A stretch of 64,000 nucleotides of DNA from Ruminococcaceae bacterium YAD3003 (GTDB lineage Bacteria > Bacillota > Clostridia > Saccharofermentanales > Saccharofermentanaceae), in contig FNPA01000002.1 of assembly GCA_900107185.1 (NCBI GenBank), positions 186,001-250,000 of the forward strand. Reading direction: 5' to 3'. Each line of letters opens with the position of its first letter. Position 1 is the first letter of the stretch. The notes under the pieces are model-generated. The model was not told where the DNA came from, made no database searches, and saw only the letters and a list, made by a program, of their open reading frames with translations. A program made the translations under genes and the position numbers. This document shows positions 43,254 through 52,159 of this stretch, one piece after another.

Positions 43254-44729
43254 ATGGATCCGAGAAATAACGAACCTGAGATAAACATAAAAGACCTAGT
43301 CTTGGTCGTTCTGAAGAAGCTTGGAATCATGCTTATTGCAGGTGCGATTCTTGGCGGAGCTCTGTTCTCATATAAAGTAATTAAGCGTGTAAAGACGAAT
43401 GATATTCTTGATGTTTCTGTAAAGCTTAGTGACACCGAGACTGATGTTCAGTATGAGCTCCGTGTTCAGAATATCAACAGAGCCAGAGGTTATGTCGATA
43501 TGATTTCTAATCTCAGCAAACAGATCGACCATCAGAGAACATATATAGCTGAATCTCTTTATATGCAGATAGATGCTGAGAACGTATATCAGGCTACAGC
43601 ACAAATTACACTCACATTGGATAATAGCGATGTAAATGGTATAGATACTGCTTTGTTTGGTGCATATGACCGTGATATTAAGGCAGGTAATTACTTAGAT
43701 GATTATGCTAAGCAGATAGGCACAAAACCGGACTATATCAAAGAGTTGATTTCATTCAGCAGCACTGCTGCCAATAACACAATAATCAGTATTGATTCGG
43801 ATGTTGATAGAGTTGGTTCCATGTATGTCAACGTTTTTGGACCTTCCCGAGATTTTTGTGATGACGTTATGGATCTTGTTATTAATGAGATAAATTCTGT
43901 TTATGATGATTTAAATGGTTCAGTAGCAAAGCACACTATTGCGCTTGTCGGTGTTCAGCAATTTCAAAAAATTGATAACGCTATCAGAGATGGTCAGATC
44001 AGTCATACCAATACTATAAACACTTTGCAGAATCAGATTGCCTCTTGTAATGATCAACTCGATAAGGTTGCAAAGGAGTTAGGTGTTTCCAGTAAGGAAG
44101 ATATATTGAGTTATTTTGAAACTCATGAGGAAGTAAAGGTTAATGCTGAGAATTTACCGGCAGGTACTTCTGAAAAATATATTAGCCGTTGGTCAATGAT
44201 CAAACCGGGCATTAAATATGGAGCGGTTGGATTTGTCGGCGGAGCTTTTGTTGTTGCTGCTTTAGTAGTTCTTAACTACATTTTCAGCCGCAGAATTAAG
44301 ACACAGGCACAGTTCTTTGGTTTATTCACCATGGTTAAAAAGATTGGTGTTATGAAACCTTTAGGTAAGAAATCCAAGTACGTTTCTTTTATTGAGGTAA
44401 AAGCTGAAGATGATTCAAAGCTTAGCTCTGATAATGTAAAGAAGCTCATCAGTGCCAATTATTCTAATCTTACAAAAAATTGCGGTAAGGTATTGATCAC
44501 AGGTACAGGTGATAAGAAAGCAATGGAAGAGGCTTATAAGTCACTTAAGCTAAAAGGTGATTTTAAGCCGGATATGTTTAATAATCCTGAAGTTCTTGCA
44601 TCAGTTCCTGAATATGACGGAATCGTTCTTATGGAGCAGCGTAAGGTGTCATTAATTAGAGATGTTGAAAATGAGATTAATCTTATTTCAAATGGTGGCA
44701 CACCTATTATCGGAGCAATAATCATCTAA
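43254..44729 (+). CDS. Wzz-like polysaccharide chain-length protein
   Basis: Resembles the Wzz/CapA co-polymerase family that sets glycan chain length with Wzy. An N-terminal helix (LGIMLIAGAILGGALFSY) and a second helix near residue 330 (GAVGFVGGAFVVAALVVLNY) bracket an outer, partly coiled-coil domain. The cytoplasmic tail of about 145 residues resembles a shrunken nucleotide-binding domain (KVLITGTGDKKAMEEAYK) but without a Walker A box, so it is not a working tyrosine kinase. 491 aa. AGGAG precedes ATG 43254. No separate kinase gene is next to it. Confidence 0.78.
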   Translation: MDPRNNEPEINIKDLVLVVLKKLGIMLIAGAILGGALFSYKVIKRVKTNDILDVSVKLSDTETDVQYELRVQNINRARGYVDMISNLSKQIDHQRTYIAESLYMQIDAENVYQATAQITLTLDNSDVNGIDTALFGAYDRDIKAGNYLDDYAKQIGTKPDYIKELISFSSTAANNTIISIDSDVDRVGSMYVNVFGPSRDFCDDVMDLVINEINSVYDDLNGSVAKHTIALVGVQQFQKIDNAIRDGQISHTNTINTLQNQIASCNDQLDKVAKELGVSSKEDILSYFETHEEVKVNAENLPAGTSEKYISRWSMIKPGIKYGAVGFVGGAFVVAALVVLNYIFSRRIKTQAQFFGLFTMVKKIGVMKPLGKKSKYVSFIEVKAEDDSKLSSDNVKKLISANYSNLTKNCGKVLITGTGDKKAMEEAYKSLKLKGDFKPDMFNNPEVLASVPEYDGIVLMEQRKVSLIRDVENEINLISNGGTPIIGAIII

Positions 44730-44754
44730 TTTTTACAAGGCAAGGTTCAATCAA

Positions 44755-46686
44755 TTGACAGATAATTCTAAGTTAAAACCATATAAGAGCAAGCATTGGG
44801 TGTATAGAGCACTTGTTCTTGCTATTCTTGATTTTATTTTGATGGCGCTTAGCTTTATTGCGGCACTTCTTATCAGATTTGATTTTAAGTTTTCGGTTAT
44901 CGATCAGGAATATGTTGATCAGGCTTTACTAGTTGTTCCTATCTGCGCTGTGCTAATTATCGTACTGCTATTTATCTTCAAGATGTATAACAGTATTTGG
45001 CGCTTTGTTTCATTTACTGAATTTGAGCGAATAGTTAAGGCTTGGGTTTGCTTTACAATTATCGTTTTTGTTGCTTCAGTAATTGATGAGAAGATTACTG
45101 GTATTAGAAGACTCCCAATTGCAGTTTGGGTAATGGCAGTAGTGTTTGGTTTTGTATCCACTACTGCATTGAGGTTCGGATTCAGATTTATCAATTTCTT
45201 CAATAGGGATAAATCTGTTACCAAAGACTGTTCAAATATTATGATCATCGGTGCGGGTGCATGCGGTAAGGATGCGATTCATGAGATCGTTATGAGCCGA
45301 CATGTTAATGCACGAGTGTGTTGTGCTATCGACGATAACCCGGTAAAGATTGGTCGCGAAATCGATGGTGTTCCTATTGTAGGTAATCGTGAAGATATAC
45401 CTAAAATAGCTGAAGAATATAAGATTGACGAGATTATTTTTGCTATACCTGATGCCAAGGGTGTTGACCGTAAAGAAATATTGGATATCTGTTCAACTAC
45501 TGGCTGTAAGGTGCGGGTAATACCCGGTATTTACCAGATGATCGATGGTTCTGTAACCGTCAGCAACATCAGAAATGTAGAGATCATCGACCTTTTGGGC
45601 AGAGACCCTGTTAAGGCGAATGTAGAGCGTATCAGAGAATATATTACTGATAAGGTTGTAATGGTTACTGGCGGTGGTGGCTCTATTGGTTCGGAGTTGT
45701 GCAGGCAGATAGCCATGGCAAAACCAAAACTGCTTATCATATTCGATATATATGAGAATAATGCATTCTGGATTGAACGTGAATTGCGTGCTAAGTATGG
45801 CGACAGTCTTAACTTGATAGCGCTTATCGGATCTGTCAGAAATACAAATAGAGTAAACTCTGTTCTTGATAAATATCGGCCGGATATTATCTTCCATGCT
45901 GCAGCACATAAACATGTACCGTTAATGGAAGGATCGCCCAACGAAGCTATTAAGAATAACTGTGGCGGTACTTATAAGATGGCTCAGGCAGCCATTAAGT
46001 ATGGTGTTAAACGTTTTGTTTTGATCTCGACAGATAAGGCTGTAAATCCGACTAATGTCATGGGTGCTTCTAAACGAATATGTGAGATGGTTATCCAAAT
46101 GATGGATAGAAAAGCCCAGGCAATGTATGACCGTGGTGAGATTAAGGTCAGGACCACATTCTCAGCTGTCAGATTTGGTAATGTTTTGGGTTCAAACGGC
46201 TCTGTTCTTAAGATATTTGAGAAACAGATAGCTGCTGGAGGACCGGTTACGGTAACTGATAAGAATATTATCAGGTATTTCATGACGATACCTGAAGCGG
46301 TAGTTCTTGTAATGGAATCTGGTGCCTATGCCCAAGGCGGAGAAATCTTCGTTCTTAATATGGGTGATCCTGTCAAGATCGATGATGTTGCAAGACGTAT
46401 GATCAAACTCTCAGGTTTTACACCTGATGTCGATATTAAGATTGAATATACCGGACTTAGACCAGGTGAAAAACTATACGAAGAACGCCTGATGGATGAA
46501 GAGGGATTAAGAGAGACAGAAGAGAACAAGGATATCTCTATTGCCCGTCCTATTCCTATGGATGATGAAGAGTTTGTTGCTCAACTTGATGAACTGCTTG
46601 AGGCAGCAAAAGCTGAAACTGCTGGCATTAAGCAGCTGGTTGCTAAGATTGTAAAGACATATAGTCCTAAAAATGAGGAATTGTAA
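44755..46686 (+). CDS. Membrane nucleoside-diphosphate-sugar 4,6-dehydratase (CapD/PglF type)
   Basis: Polytopic enzyme that converts UDP-GlcNAc to a 4-keto-6-deoxy sugar. Four N-terminal helices, a first Rossmann region (IIGAGACGKDAIHEI), then the catalytic SDR domain with TGGGGSIGSELCRQ and STDKAVNPTNVMGASKR; RPGEKLYEERL is near the end. 643 aa, normal. TTG 44755 is the start with AAGGCAAGG upstream. The next gene encodes a DegT aminotransferase and the third a phosphoglycosyl transferase, the same trio that makes bacillosamine-type sugars. Confidence 0.92.
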   Translation: MTDNSKLKPYKSKHWVYRALVLAILDFILMALSFIAALLIRFDFKFSVIDQEYVDQALLVVPICAVLIIVLLFIFKMYNSIWRFVSFTEFERIVKAWVCFTIIVFVASVIDEKITGIRRLPIAVWVMAVVFGFVSTTALRFGFRFINFFNRDKSVTKDCSNIMIIGAGACGKDAIHEIVMSRHVNARVCCAIDDNPVKIGREIDGVPIVGNREDIPKIAEEYKIDEIIFAIPDAKGVDRKEILDICSTTGCKVRVIPGIYQMIDGSVTVSNIRNVEIIDLLGRDPVKANVERIREYITDKVVMVTGGGGSIGSELCRQIAMAKPKLLIIFDIYENNAFWIERELRAKYGDSLNLIALIGSVRNTNRVNSVLDKYRPDIIFHAAAHKHVPLMEGSPNEAIKNNCGGTYKMAQAAIKYGVKRFVLISTDKAVNPTNVMGASKRICEMVIQMMDRKAQAMYDRGEIKVRTTFSAVRFGNVLGSNGSVLKIFEKQIAAGGPVTVTDKNIIRYFMTIPEAVVLVMESGAYAQGGEIFVLNMGDPVKIDDVARRMIKLSGFTPDVDIKIEYTGLRPGEKLYEERLMDEEGLRETEENKDISIARPIPMDDEEFVAQLDELLEAAKAETAGIKQLVAKIVKTYSPKNEEL

Positions 46687-47945
46687 TGGAAGATCTAAAT
46701 ATTTCTCCGAGAAAAATATCATTCTCACCACCGGATATTTCTGAGTTGGAGATAAACGAAGTGGCAGATTGTTTAAGATCCGGTTGGATTACTACCGGCC
46801 CTCGAACAAAAGAATTAGAGAAGCGTTTGGCAGAATACGTCGGTACTTCGAAGTGCGTTTGTCTGTCATCTGCGACTGCTTCTGAAGAGTTAAATCTCAG
46901 AATACTCGGAATAGGTGAGGGAGATGAAGTAATTGTTCCTGCTTATACTTATTCTGCTTCTGCAGCAGCAGCAATTCATGTAGGTGCTACTGTAGTTTTT
47001 GTTGATAGCCAGAAAGATAGTCCAGAGATGGATTATGATGCTATGGAAGCTGCTATTACTGAAAAGACCAAGGCTATTATTCCTGTTGATCTTGGTGGTG
47101 TAGTGTGCGATTATGACCGCATTTTTGAGGTCGTAGAACGCAAGCGTGATTTGTTTAACCCTTCGGGTAATAACGATTTAGGACAACGCATCCAGAAGGC
47201 ATTAGGACGTATTGCTGTTGTTGCTGACTGTGCTCATGCCTTGGGAAGTTCCTGGCATGGTAAGATGGCTGGTTCTATTGCTGATTTCACATCTTTCTCT
47301 TTCCATGCGGTTAAGAATTTTACTACTGCTGAAGGCGGCGCAAGTGTTTGGAGAGACATACCAGGTATAGATAACGATGAGATCTATAAGTGGTTCCAAC
47401 TTTACAGTCTACATGGTCAGAATAAGGATGCTTTGGCTAAGTCTCAATTAGGCAGCTGGGAATATGACATTATTGCACCTCTTTATAAGTGCAATATGAC
47501 TGATATCATGGCTTCTATCGGTTTAAGGCAACTTGACCGTTATCAGGATTTATTGCAAAGAAGAGAAGTAATTATTGATGAATATAACAGGATGTGTGAC
47601 AGTCTTGGACTTGAACATATTAGGCATTCAGGCGAAGATTACAAATCGTGCGGACACCTTTATATTGTAAGGATCCCGGGTATTAGTGATGAGCAGAGAA
47701 GAGATGTAATTGTAAAGATGGCTGAACAGGGTATCTCCTGTAATGTCCACTATAAGCCTCTTCCTATGATGACTGCATATAAATCTTGTGATCATGTAAA
47801 AGACGGCGGTGTAGATATAAAGGATTTTCCTAATGCTTATCATCTCTACGAGAATGAGATAACACTGCCGTTGCATACACTACTCTCTGATGAAGATGTT
47901 AAATATATCGTCTATTGGTTTACCAAGATAGTTCAGGGTCTCTAA
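46686..47945 (+). CDS. DegT/DnrJ/EryC1-type sugar aminotransferase
   Basis: PLP enzyme that aminates the keto-sugar made by the previous gene. Motifs: LRSGWITTGPRTKELEK, CLSSATASEELNL, DCAHALGSSW and the PLP lysine region SFHAVKNFTTAEGG. 419 aa with an insertion of about 25 residues near 145-170 (ERKRDLFNPSGNNDLGQRIQ). Its ATG overlaps the stop of the dehydratase (TAATG). It acts in the cytoplasm, probably giving a 4-amino-4,6-dideoxy sugar; no acetyltransferase follows. Confidence 0.92.
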   Translation: MEDLNISPRKISFSPPDISELEINEVADCLRSGWITTGPRTKELEKRLAEYVGTSKCVCLSSATASEELNLRILGIGEGDEVIVPAYTYSASAAAAIHVGATVVFVDSQKDSPEMDYDAMEAAITEKTKAIIPVDLGGVVCDYDRIFEVVERKRDLFNPSGNNDLGQRIQKALGRIAVVADCAHALGSSWHGKMAGSIADFTSFSFHAVKNFTTAEGGASVWRDIPGIDNDEIYKWFQLYSLHGQNKDALAKSQLGSWEYDIIAPLYKCNMTDIMASIGLRQLDRYQDLLQRREVIIDEYNRMCDSLGLEHIRHSGEDYKSCGHLYIVRIPGISDEQRRDVIVKMAEQGISCNVHYKPLPMMTAYKSCDHVKDGGVDIKDFPNAYHLYENEITLPLHTLLSDEDVKYIVYWFTKIVQGL

Positions 47946-47946
47946 G

Positions 47947-48672
47947 ATGCCGGATGAAAAAAAGAGGTTAAATCCCACAAGATGGTATGTTTTACCTAAA
48001 TGGGAGCAGCTTCCTGATGAACTTAAATCAGAAGCTGTGAGACCTTACTATGAAGCTTTGTCTAAGCATAAAGCAGGCTTATTCTTTAAGCGTGTTTTTG
48101 ATGTGTGTGCAGCTCTAGATCTTATTGTCCTTTTAGGAATTCCTATGTTGATCATAGCGATTATGATCAAGTGTGATTCAAAAGGACCTGTATTCTTCAG
48201 ACAAGAAAGAGTTACTACTTATGGTGCGAAGTTCAGAATTCATAAATTCAGAACTATGGTTAATAATGCCGACAAAATTGGAAGTGCAGTAACTGTAGAA
48301 AATGATAACAGAATAACTAAGATCGGTTCAAAACTCAGGAATCACAGGCTTGATGAGTTCCCTCAGTTATTTGATGTCTTAGCTGGAACTATGAGTTTTG
48401 TCGGAACCAGACCTGAAGTAGTCAAATATGTAGACAAGTATACTGATGAGATGAATGCAACTTTACTCCTTCCTGCGGGTATTACATCACTTGCCAGTAT
48501 TGAATATAAGGACGAAGCTGAACTCCTTGAGAATGCTGAAAATGCAGATGAAGTCTATATAAATGATGTCCTTCCAGCCAAAATGGAGATCAATCTCAAA
48601 TCAGTTAAAGAATTTGGCTTTTTCAAGGATATTTGCGTGCTATTTAAGACTATAGCAGCTGTTTTCTCCTAA
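47947..48672 (+). CDS. Small phosphoglycosyl transferase (PglC/WcaJ-core type)
   Basis: Loads the first sugar phosphate on undecaprenyl phosphate. One membrane segment (CAALDLIVLLGIPMLIIAIMI) precedes the conserved core: FFRQERVTTYGAKFRIHKFR (K-R, catalytic region), LRNHRLDEFPQLFDVLAGTM (D-E pair) and SFVGTRPE. 241 aa. It starts one base after the DegT stop. It ends the first part of the locus; a second initiating transferase lies 780 bases on. Confidence 0.9.
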   Translation: MPDEKKRLNPTRWYVLPKWEQLPDELKSEAVRPYYEALSKHKAGLFFKRVFDVCAALDLIVLLGIPMLIIAIMIKCDSKGPVFFRQERVTTYGAKFRIHKFRTMVNNADKIGSAVTVENDNRITKIGSKLRNHRLDEFPQLFDVLAGTMSFVGTRPEVVKYVDKYTDEMNATLLLPAGITSLASIEYKDEAELLENAENADEVYINDVLPAKMEINLKSVKEFGFFKDICVLFKTIAAVFS

Positions 48673-48763
48673 ATCGCAAATTTGTTTTACATCCAACTAT
48701 CACTTTAACCAAATCACCTCAATATTGCCCTATATATATTATTTATAATATTTTAGGGAATAA

Positions 48764-48772
48764 TGATAAAAT
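48764..48772 (+). promoter_or_regulatory. Extended -10 promoter for loaP
   Basis: TGATAAAAT has the extended -10 shape (TGnTAnnnT). Transcription would start about at the A of the loaP ATG at 48779. The gap 48673-48778 is otherwise very AT-rich; a TATAAT at 48744-48749 is an alternative. Confidence 0.4.
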
Positions 48773-48778
48773 ATCGTT

Positions 48779-49303
48779 ATGTGGTACGTTGTACAAGTGC
48801 GCACTGGCGACGAGTTGAAAATCGCAGACAGATTGCATCTCGAAGTCAAAACTGACGATGAGGATATCTTCGTTCCTTTATTTGAACGAAGAAAATGTAT
48901 CAGGGGTGAATGGACAAAGGTTACGACTCCGTTATTTCCGGGATATGTTTTCTTCCAAACAAATGATGTTGAAGATATGTACGGGCGTCTTAAGAAAATA
49001 GATGCTTTTACAAGAGTCCTCAAGACTGGAGATTGTTATACTCCTATTTCTTCGGAAGAAGAGAGGTTCATTGATACCTTAACCGGAGACGATCACATTG
49101 CGGAGCAATCTGTTGGTGTGATTGAGGGAGATAAGATCATCGTCATGCGTGGTCCGTTGTACGGTCTTGAAGGAAGTATTGTTAAGGTCAACCGACATAA
49201 ACGTATTGCAATAATCAGGGCTGAATTTATGGGTGGTCCACGAGATATTAAGGTAGGTCTTGAGATTATAGACAAGAGACCTGCTGAAATAAAAGATCAG
49301 TAA
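48779..49303 (+). CDS. loaP: LoaP-type NusG paralogue, processive antiterminator
   Basis: NusG-like protein: N-terminal NGN domain starts WYVVQVRTGDELKIADRL and contains PLFPGYVFF, the RNA-polymerase-binding core; a C-terminal KOW domain has VMRGPLYGLEGSIVKVNRHKR. 174 aa. LoaP proteins are encoded next to long polysaccharide or antibiotic operons and stop premature termination there. This one stands at the head of a roughly 14-kb run. No Shine-Dalgarno sequence lies within 15 bases of the ATG. It is not the housekeeping NusG, which would sit with secE and ribosomal protein genes. Confidence 0.9.
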   Translation: MWYVVQVRTGDELKIADRLHLEVKTDDEDIFVPLFERRKCIRGEWTKVTTPLFPGYVFFQTNDVEDMYGRLKKIDAFTRVLKTGDCYTPISSEEERFIDTLTGDDHIAEQSVGVIEGDKIIVMRGPLYGLEGSIVKVNRHKRIAIIRAEFMGGPRDIKVGLEIIDKRPAEIKDQ

Positions 49304-49315
49304 ACTATTTCTTCC

Positions 49316-49410
49316 GTAATCGTCGCCGCCGTGCGCGTTGCAGAACTTTAGTTGTCAGAGCTGCCTTAACATGGGGAGTTATTCTCCATAGCGTAGCTTG
49401 CTCTGATTAC
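49316..49410 (+). promoter_or_regulatory. Structured leader RNA, candidate LoaP target
   Basis: The 147-bp gap after loaP folds into nested pairs: GTAATC (49316-49321) with GATTAC (49405-49410), CAGAGC (49356-49361) with GCTCTG (49400-49405), and an inner hairpin ATGGGGA / TCTCCAT (49371-49377, 49383-49389; one G-U) with loop GTTAT. LoaP is known to need an RNA hairpin in the leader of its operon; this is the obvious candidate. Confidence 0.55.
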
Positions 49411-49450
49411 AACAAAGAATACGGGAGAACTAATAAAAGAGGTAAACAAC

Positions 49451-50893
49451 GTGTATAAAAGAAATGCGCAGGGATGGTCAAAGCACTTGGATTTTATGGT
49501 GCTTGATATTATTGTCCTTCAGCTAGCATACATTATTGCGTATTTCATTCGTAATCGTGACTGGGTTTATTCTGTTCATGAGTATAGAACTCTTGGTCTG
49601 GTTTTATTTATTGCTGATGTACTAGTTATTGTTTTGAATAATTCTCTTCACGATGTAATAAAAAGAGGATATCTCAGAGAAGCTTTTGAACATGTTAAAC
49701 ATAGTGTTCTCGTGCTTGCTGTAGTTCTGGCCTATTTCTTTTCTTCTCAATTGGGCGATTTTTATTCTAGATTAGTATTAGGCTATACGTTTGTTTTGTA
49801 TGTTTTTGTCGGATATGGTGTAAGAGTTCTTTGGAAGACTATTCTTAGACATACAAGTTTCAGAAGAGAACGAAACAATATGTTAGTTGTTGCTTCTTTA
49901 GATTCTGCAGAAACAATACTTACTAGACTTTTAAGTGATAAGCAAGCCGGATATCAGATCGTTGGTTTGGTATTGGTTGAGACAACTAATCTTCAAAGTG
50001 TAAATGGTGTTCCTGTTGTAACTGATATTAAGAATGCTGCTCAGTATATTGCTAAGGAATGGGTAGATTCTGTTTATGTTGATGCTCCTGTAAATGATAA
50101 GAAAGTACTTAAGCTTATGGATGCTTGCGCAACGATGGCTGTTCCTACTCATTATCATGTTCCTTACATGAGCCGTAATAAGGTTAAGAGATTTTCTGAG
50201 AAGATTGGTGGAACGACAGTACTTACAACAGCAATCAATTATGCTACACCTGTTCAGATTTTGATAAAGAGAGTGTTTGATGTCTTTGCCGGAATTGCAG
50301 GAAGTATAATAGCTTTGCTCATTATGGCTATTGTTGGACCTATCATTAAGATCCAGTCTCCTGGCCCTATCCTCTTCAAGCAGGAACGTATCGGTAAAAA
50401 CGGTAAACACATCTATATTTATAAGATTCGTTCAATGAGAATGGATGCTGAAGAATTAAAGCAGCAACTTATGAAGGAAAACCGTGTTAAAGACGGAATG
50501 ATGTTCAAGATGGATTTTGATCCTAGAATTATTGGTAACAAGATTCTTCCTGATGGAACTAAGAAAACTGGTATTGGTGAGTTCATCAGAAAGACCAGCC
50601 TTGATGAGTTTCCTCAGTTCTTTAACGTTCTTATGGGAGAGATGTCCACAGTTGGAACCAGACCTCCTACAATTGATGAATTTGAAAAATATCACTTTCA
50701 CCACAGAGCAAGAATGGCTGTTAAACCTGGAATTACCGGTATGTGGCAGGTAAGTGGTAGAAGTGAGATTACAGATTTTGAAGAAGTTGTAAGACTTGAT
50801 ACTGAGTATATTTCAAACTGGAGCCTTGGTCTGGATTTAAAGATATTGATTAAAACAATAGGAGTTTTGTTCTCGCATAAGGGTGCGATGTAA
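49451..50893 (+). CDS. Large polyprenyl phosphoglycosyl transferase (WbaP/CpsE type)
   Basis: Second initiating transferase. Four N-terminal membrane segments, a CoA-binding-like middle domain (about residues 140-265), then the catalytic core: KRVFDVFAGIAGS, LFKQERIGKNGKHIYIYKIR, IRKTSLDEFPQFFNVL and VGTRPPT, ending KPGITGMWQVSGRSEI. 480 aa. GTG 49451 follows AGAGGTAA. It starts the exported glycan unit on undecaprenyl phosphate and is the first gene under LoaP control. Confidence 0.92.
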   Translation: MYKRNAQGWSKHLDFMVLDIIVLQLAYIIAYFIRNRDWVYSVHEYRTLGLVLFIADVLVIVLNNSLHDVIKRGYLREAFEHVKHSVLVLAVVLAYFFSSQLGDFYSRLVLGYTFVLYVFVGYGVRVLWKTILRHTSFRRERNNMLVVASLDSAETILTRLLSDKQAGYQIVGLVLVETTNLQSVNGVPVVTDIKNAAQYIAKEWVDSVYVDAPVNDKKVLKLMDACATMAVPTHYHVPYMSRNKVKRFSEKIGGTTVLTTAINYATPVQILIKRVFDVFAGIAGSIIALLIMAIVGPIIKIQSPGPILFKQERIGKNGKHIYIYKIRSMRMDAEELKQQLMKENRVKDGMMFKMDFDPRIIGNKILPDGTKKTGIGEFIRKTSLDEFPQFFNVLMGEMSTVGTRPPTIDEFEKYHFHHRARMAVKPGITGMWQVSGRSEITDFEEVVRLDTEYISNWSLGLDLKILIKTIGVLFSHKGAM

Positions 50894-50923
50894 TGTATAT
50901 GTTTTTGGAAGAGTTATTAGGTT

Positions 50924-52159
50924 ATGACTAATAGTAAAACTGAAATTCAACATGTTTTTATTATAGGTTCGAAATCTATCGGTCAGTATGGTGGTTATGA
51001 GACGTTTGTTGACAGATTGATTGGCGAACATGAGAACAATGAATCGATTAAGTATCACATTGCTTGTAAGGCTAATGGCGATGGATATATGGATGAATCA
51101 AAACTTAATGGAATCACTGTAACTAAGAATTTTCCTGATGGTTCTGTTTCTGAATTTACATATAAAAATGCACATATTTTTAAAATTAAATGTCCTAAGA
51201 TCGGTCCTGCTGTGGCGATTTACTATGATCGAGCTGCATTGAAGTACTCCATTGAGTATTGCAAGTCTAATGGTATAGAAAATCCCATCTTTTACGTTTT
51301 GACTTGCCGAATTGGACTTTTTATTGCTGGTCTGGTTAAAAAAATCAAGAAGATTGGCGGAAAGTATTATCTTAATCCGGATGGGCATGAGTGGAAACGT
51401 GCGAAGTGGTCTGGACCCGTCAGACGTTATTGGAAATGGTCTGAAAAGAAAATGGTAGGTCTTGCTGATTTGGTTATTTGCGACTCTATCAATATAGAAA
51501 AATATATAAAAGAGCAATATGGTCATCCGAATACTACTTTTATTGCCTATGGAGCAGATATTGAGAAGTCATCTATGTCAGATGATGATCCTGTATTTAA
51601 ATCATGGCTTGAAGAAAAAGGTCTTAGATCCAATGATTATTATCTTGTAGTTGGAAGATTTGTTCCTGAAAATAACTATGAGACGATGATTCGCGAATTT
51701 ATGAATAGTAATAGTAAGAAGGATTTTGCAATTATTACTAATATGAATGACAAACTTAAGGCTTATTTGGAGTCAACACTTCATTTTTCTTCAGATCCAA
51801 GAATCAAGTTTGTTGGTACGGTATATAACAAAGATTTGCTTAAAAAAATACGTGAGAACGCATATGGATATTTTCATGGACATGAAGTTGGTGGAACTAA
51901 TCCAAGCCTTTTAGAAGCATTAGGTAGTACTGAACTTAATCTTTTATTGGATGTTGGTTTTAATAGAGAAGTAGGTGAAGATGCTGCACTTTATTGGACA
52001 AAGGAAGAAGGCAGTTTGAGCAAATTGATTGATGAAGCTGATCTTTTAGATTATGAAACAAGAAGTGTTTATGGAAAAAAAGCAAAAGAAAGAATTATGA
52101 ATGCATATAGTTGGAAGTTTATTGGTGATGAGTATAAACGAGTGTTAATAGAATCATGA
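50924..52159 (+). CDS. DUF1972-type rhamnosyltransferase-like glycosyltransferase
   Basis: GT4-fold glycosyltransferase with an N-terminal DUF1972 domain (IIGSKSIGQYGGYETFVDRL), the group that includes Cps2T/WchF, which usually adds rhamnose as the second sugar. Donor-site region: GRFVPENNYETMIREF and GHEVGGTNPSLLEAL. 411 aa, cytoplasmic face. The rfb genes at the end of the run provide dTDP-rhamnose, which fits. The A+T-rich part of the cluster begins here. The stop overlaps the next start by four bases. Confidence 0.88.
   Translation: MTNSKTEIQHVFIIGSKSIGQYGGYETFVDRLIGEHENNESIKYHIACKANGDGYMDESKLNGITVTKNFPDGSVSEFTYKNAHIFKIKCPKIGPAVAIYYDRAALKYSIEYCKSNGIENPIFYVLTCRIGLFIAGLVKKIKKIGGKYYLNPDGHEWKRAKWSGPVRRYWKWSEKKMVGLADLVICDSINIEKYIKEQYGHPNTTFIAYGADIEKSSMSDDDPVFKSWLEEKGLRSNDYYLVVGRFVPENNYETMIREFMNSNSKKDFAIITNMNDKLKAYLESTLHFSSDPRIKFVGTVYNKDLLKKIRENAYGYFHGHEVGGTNPSLLEALGSTELNLLLDVGFNREVGEDAALYWTKEEGSLSKLIDEADLLDYETRSVYGKKAKERIMNAYSWKFIGDEYKRVLIES

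Noticed and set aside
45493-45941. Two overlapping minus-strand ORFs of about 140 codons in the dehydratase gene
   Set aside because: They oppose conserved SDR motifs and show no family features; shadows only.
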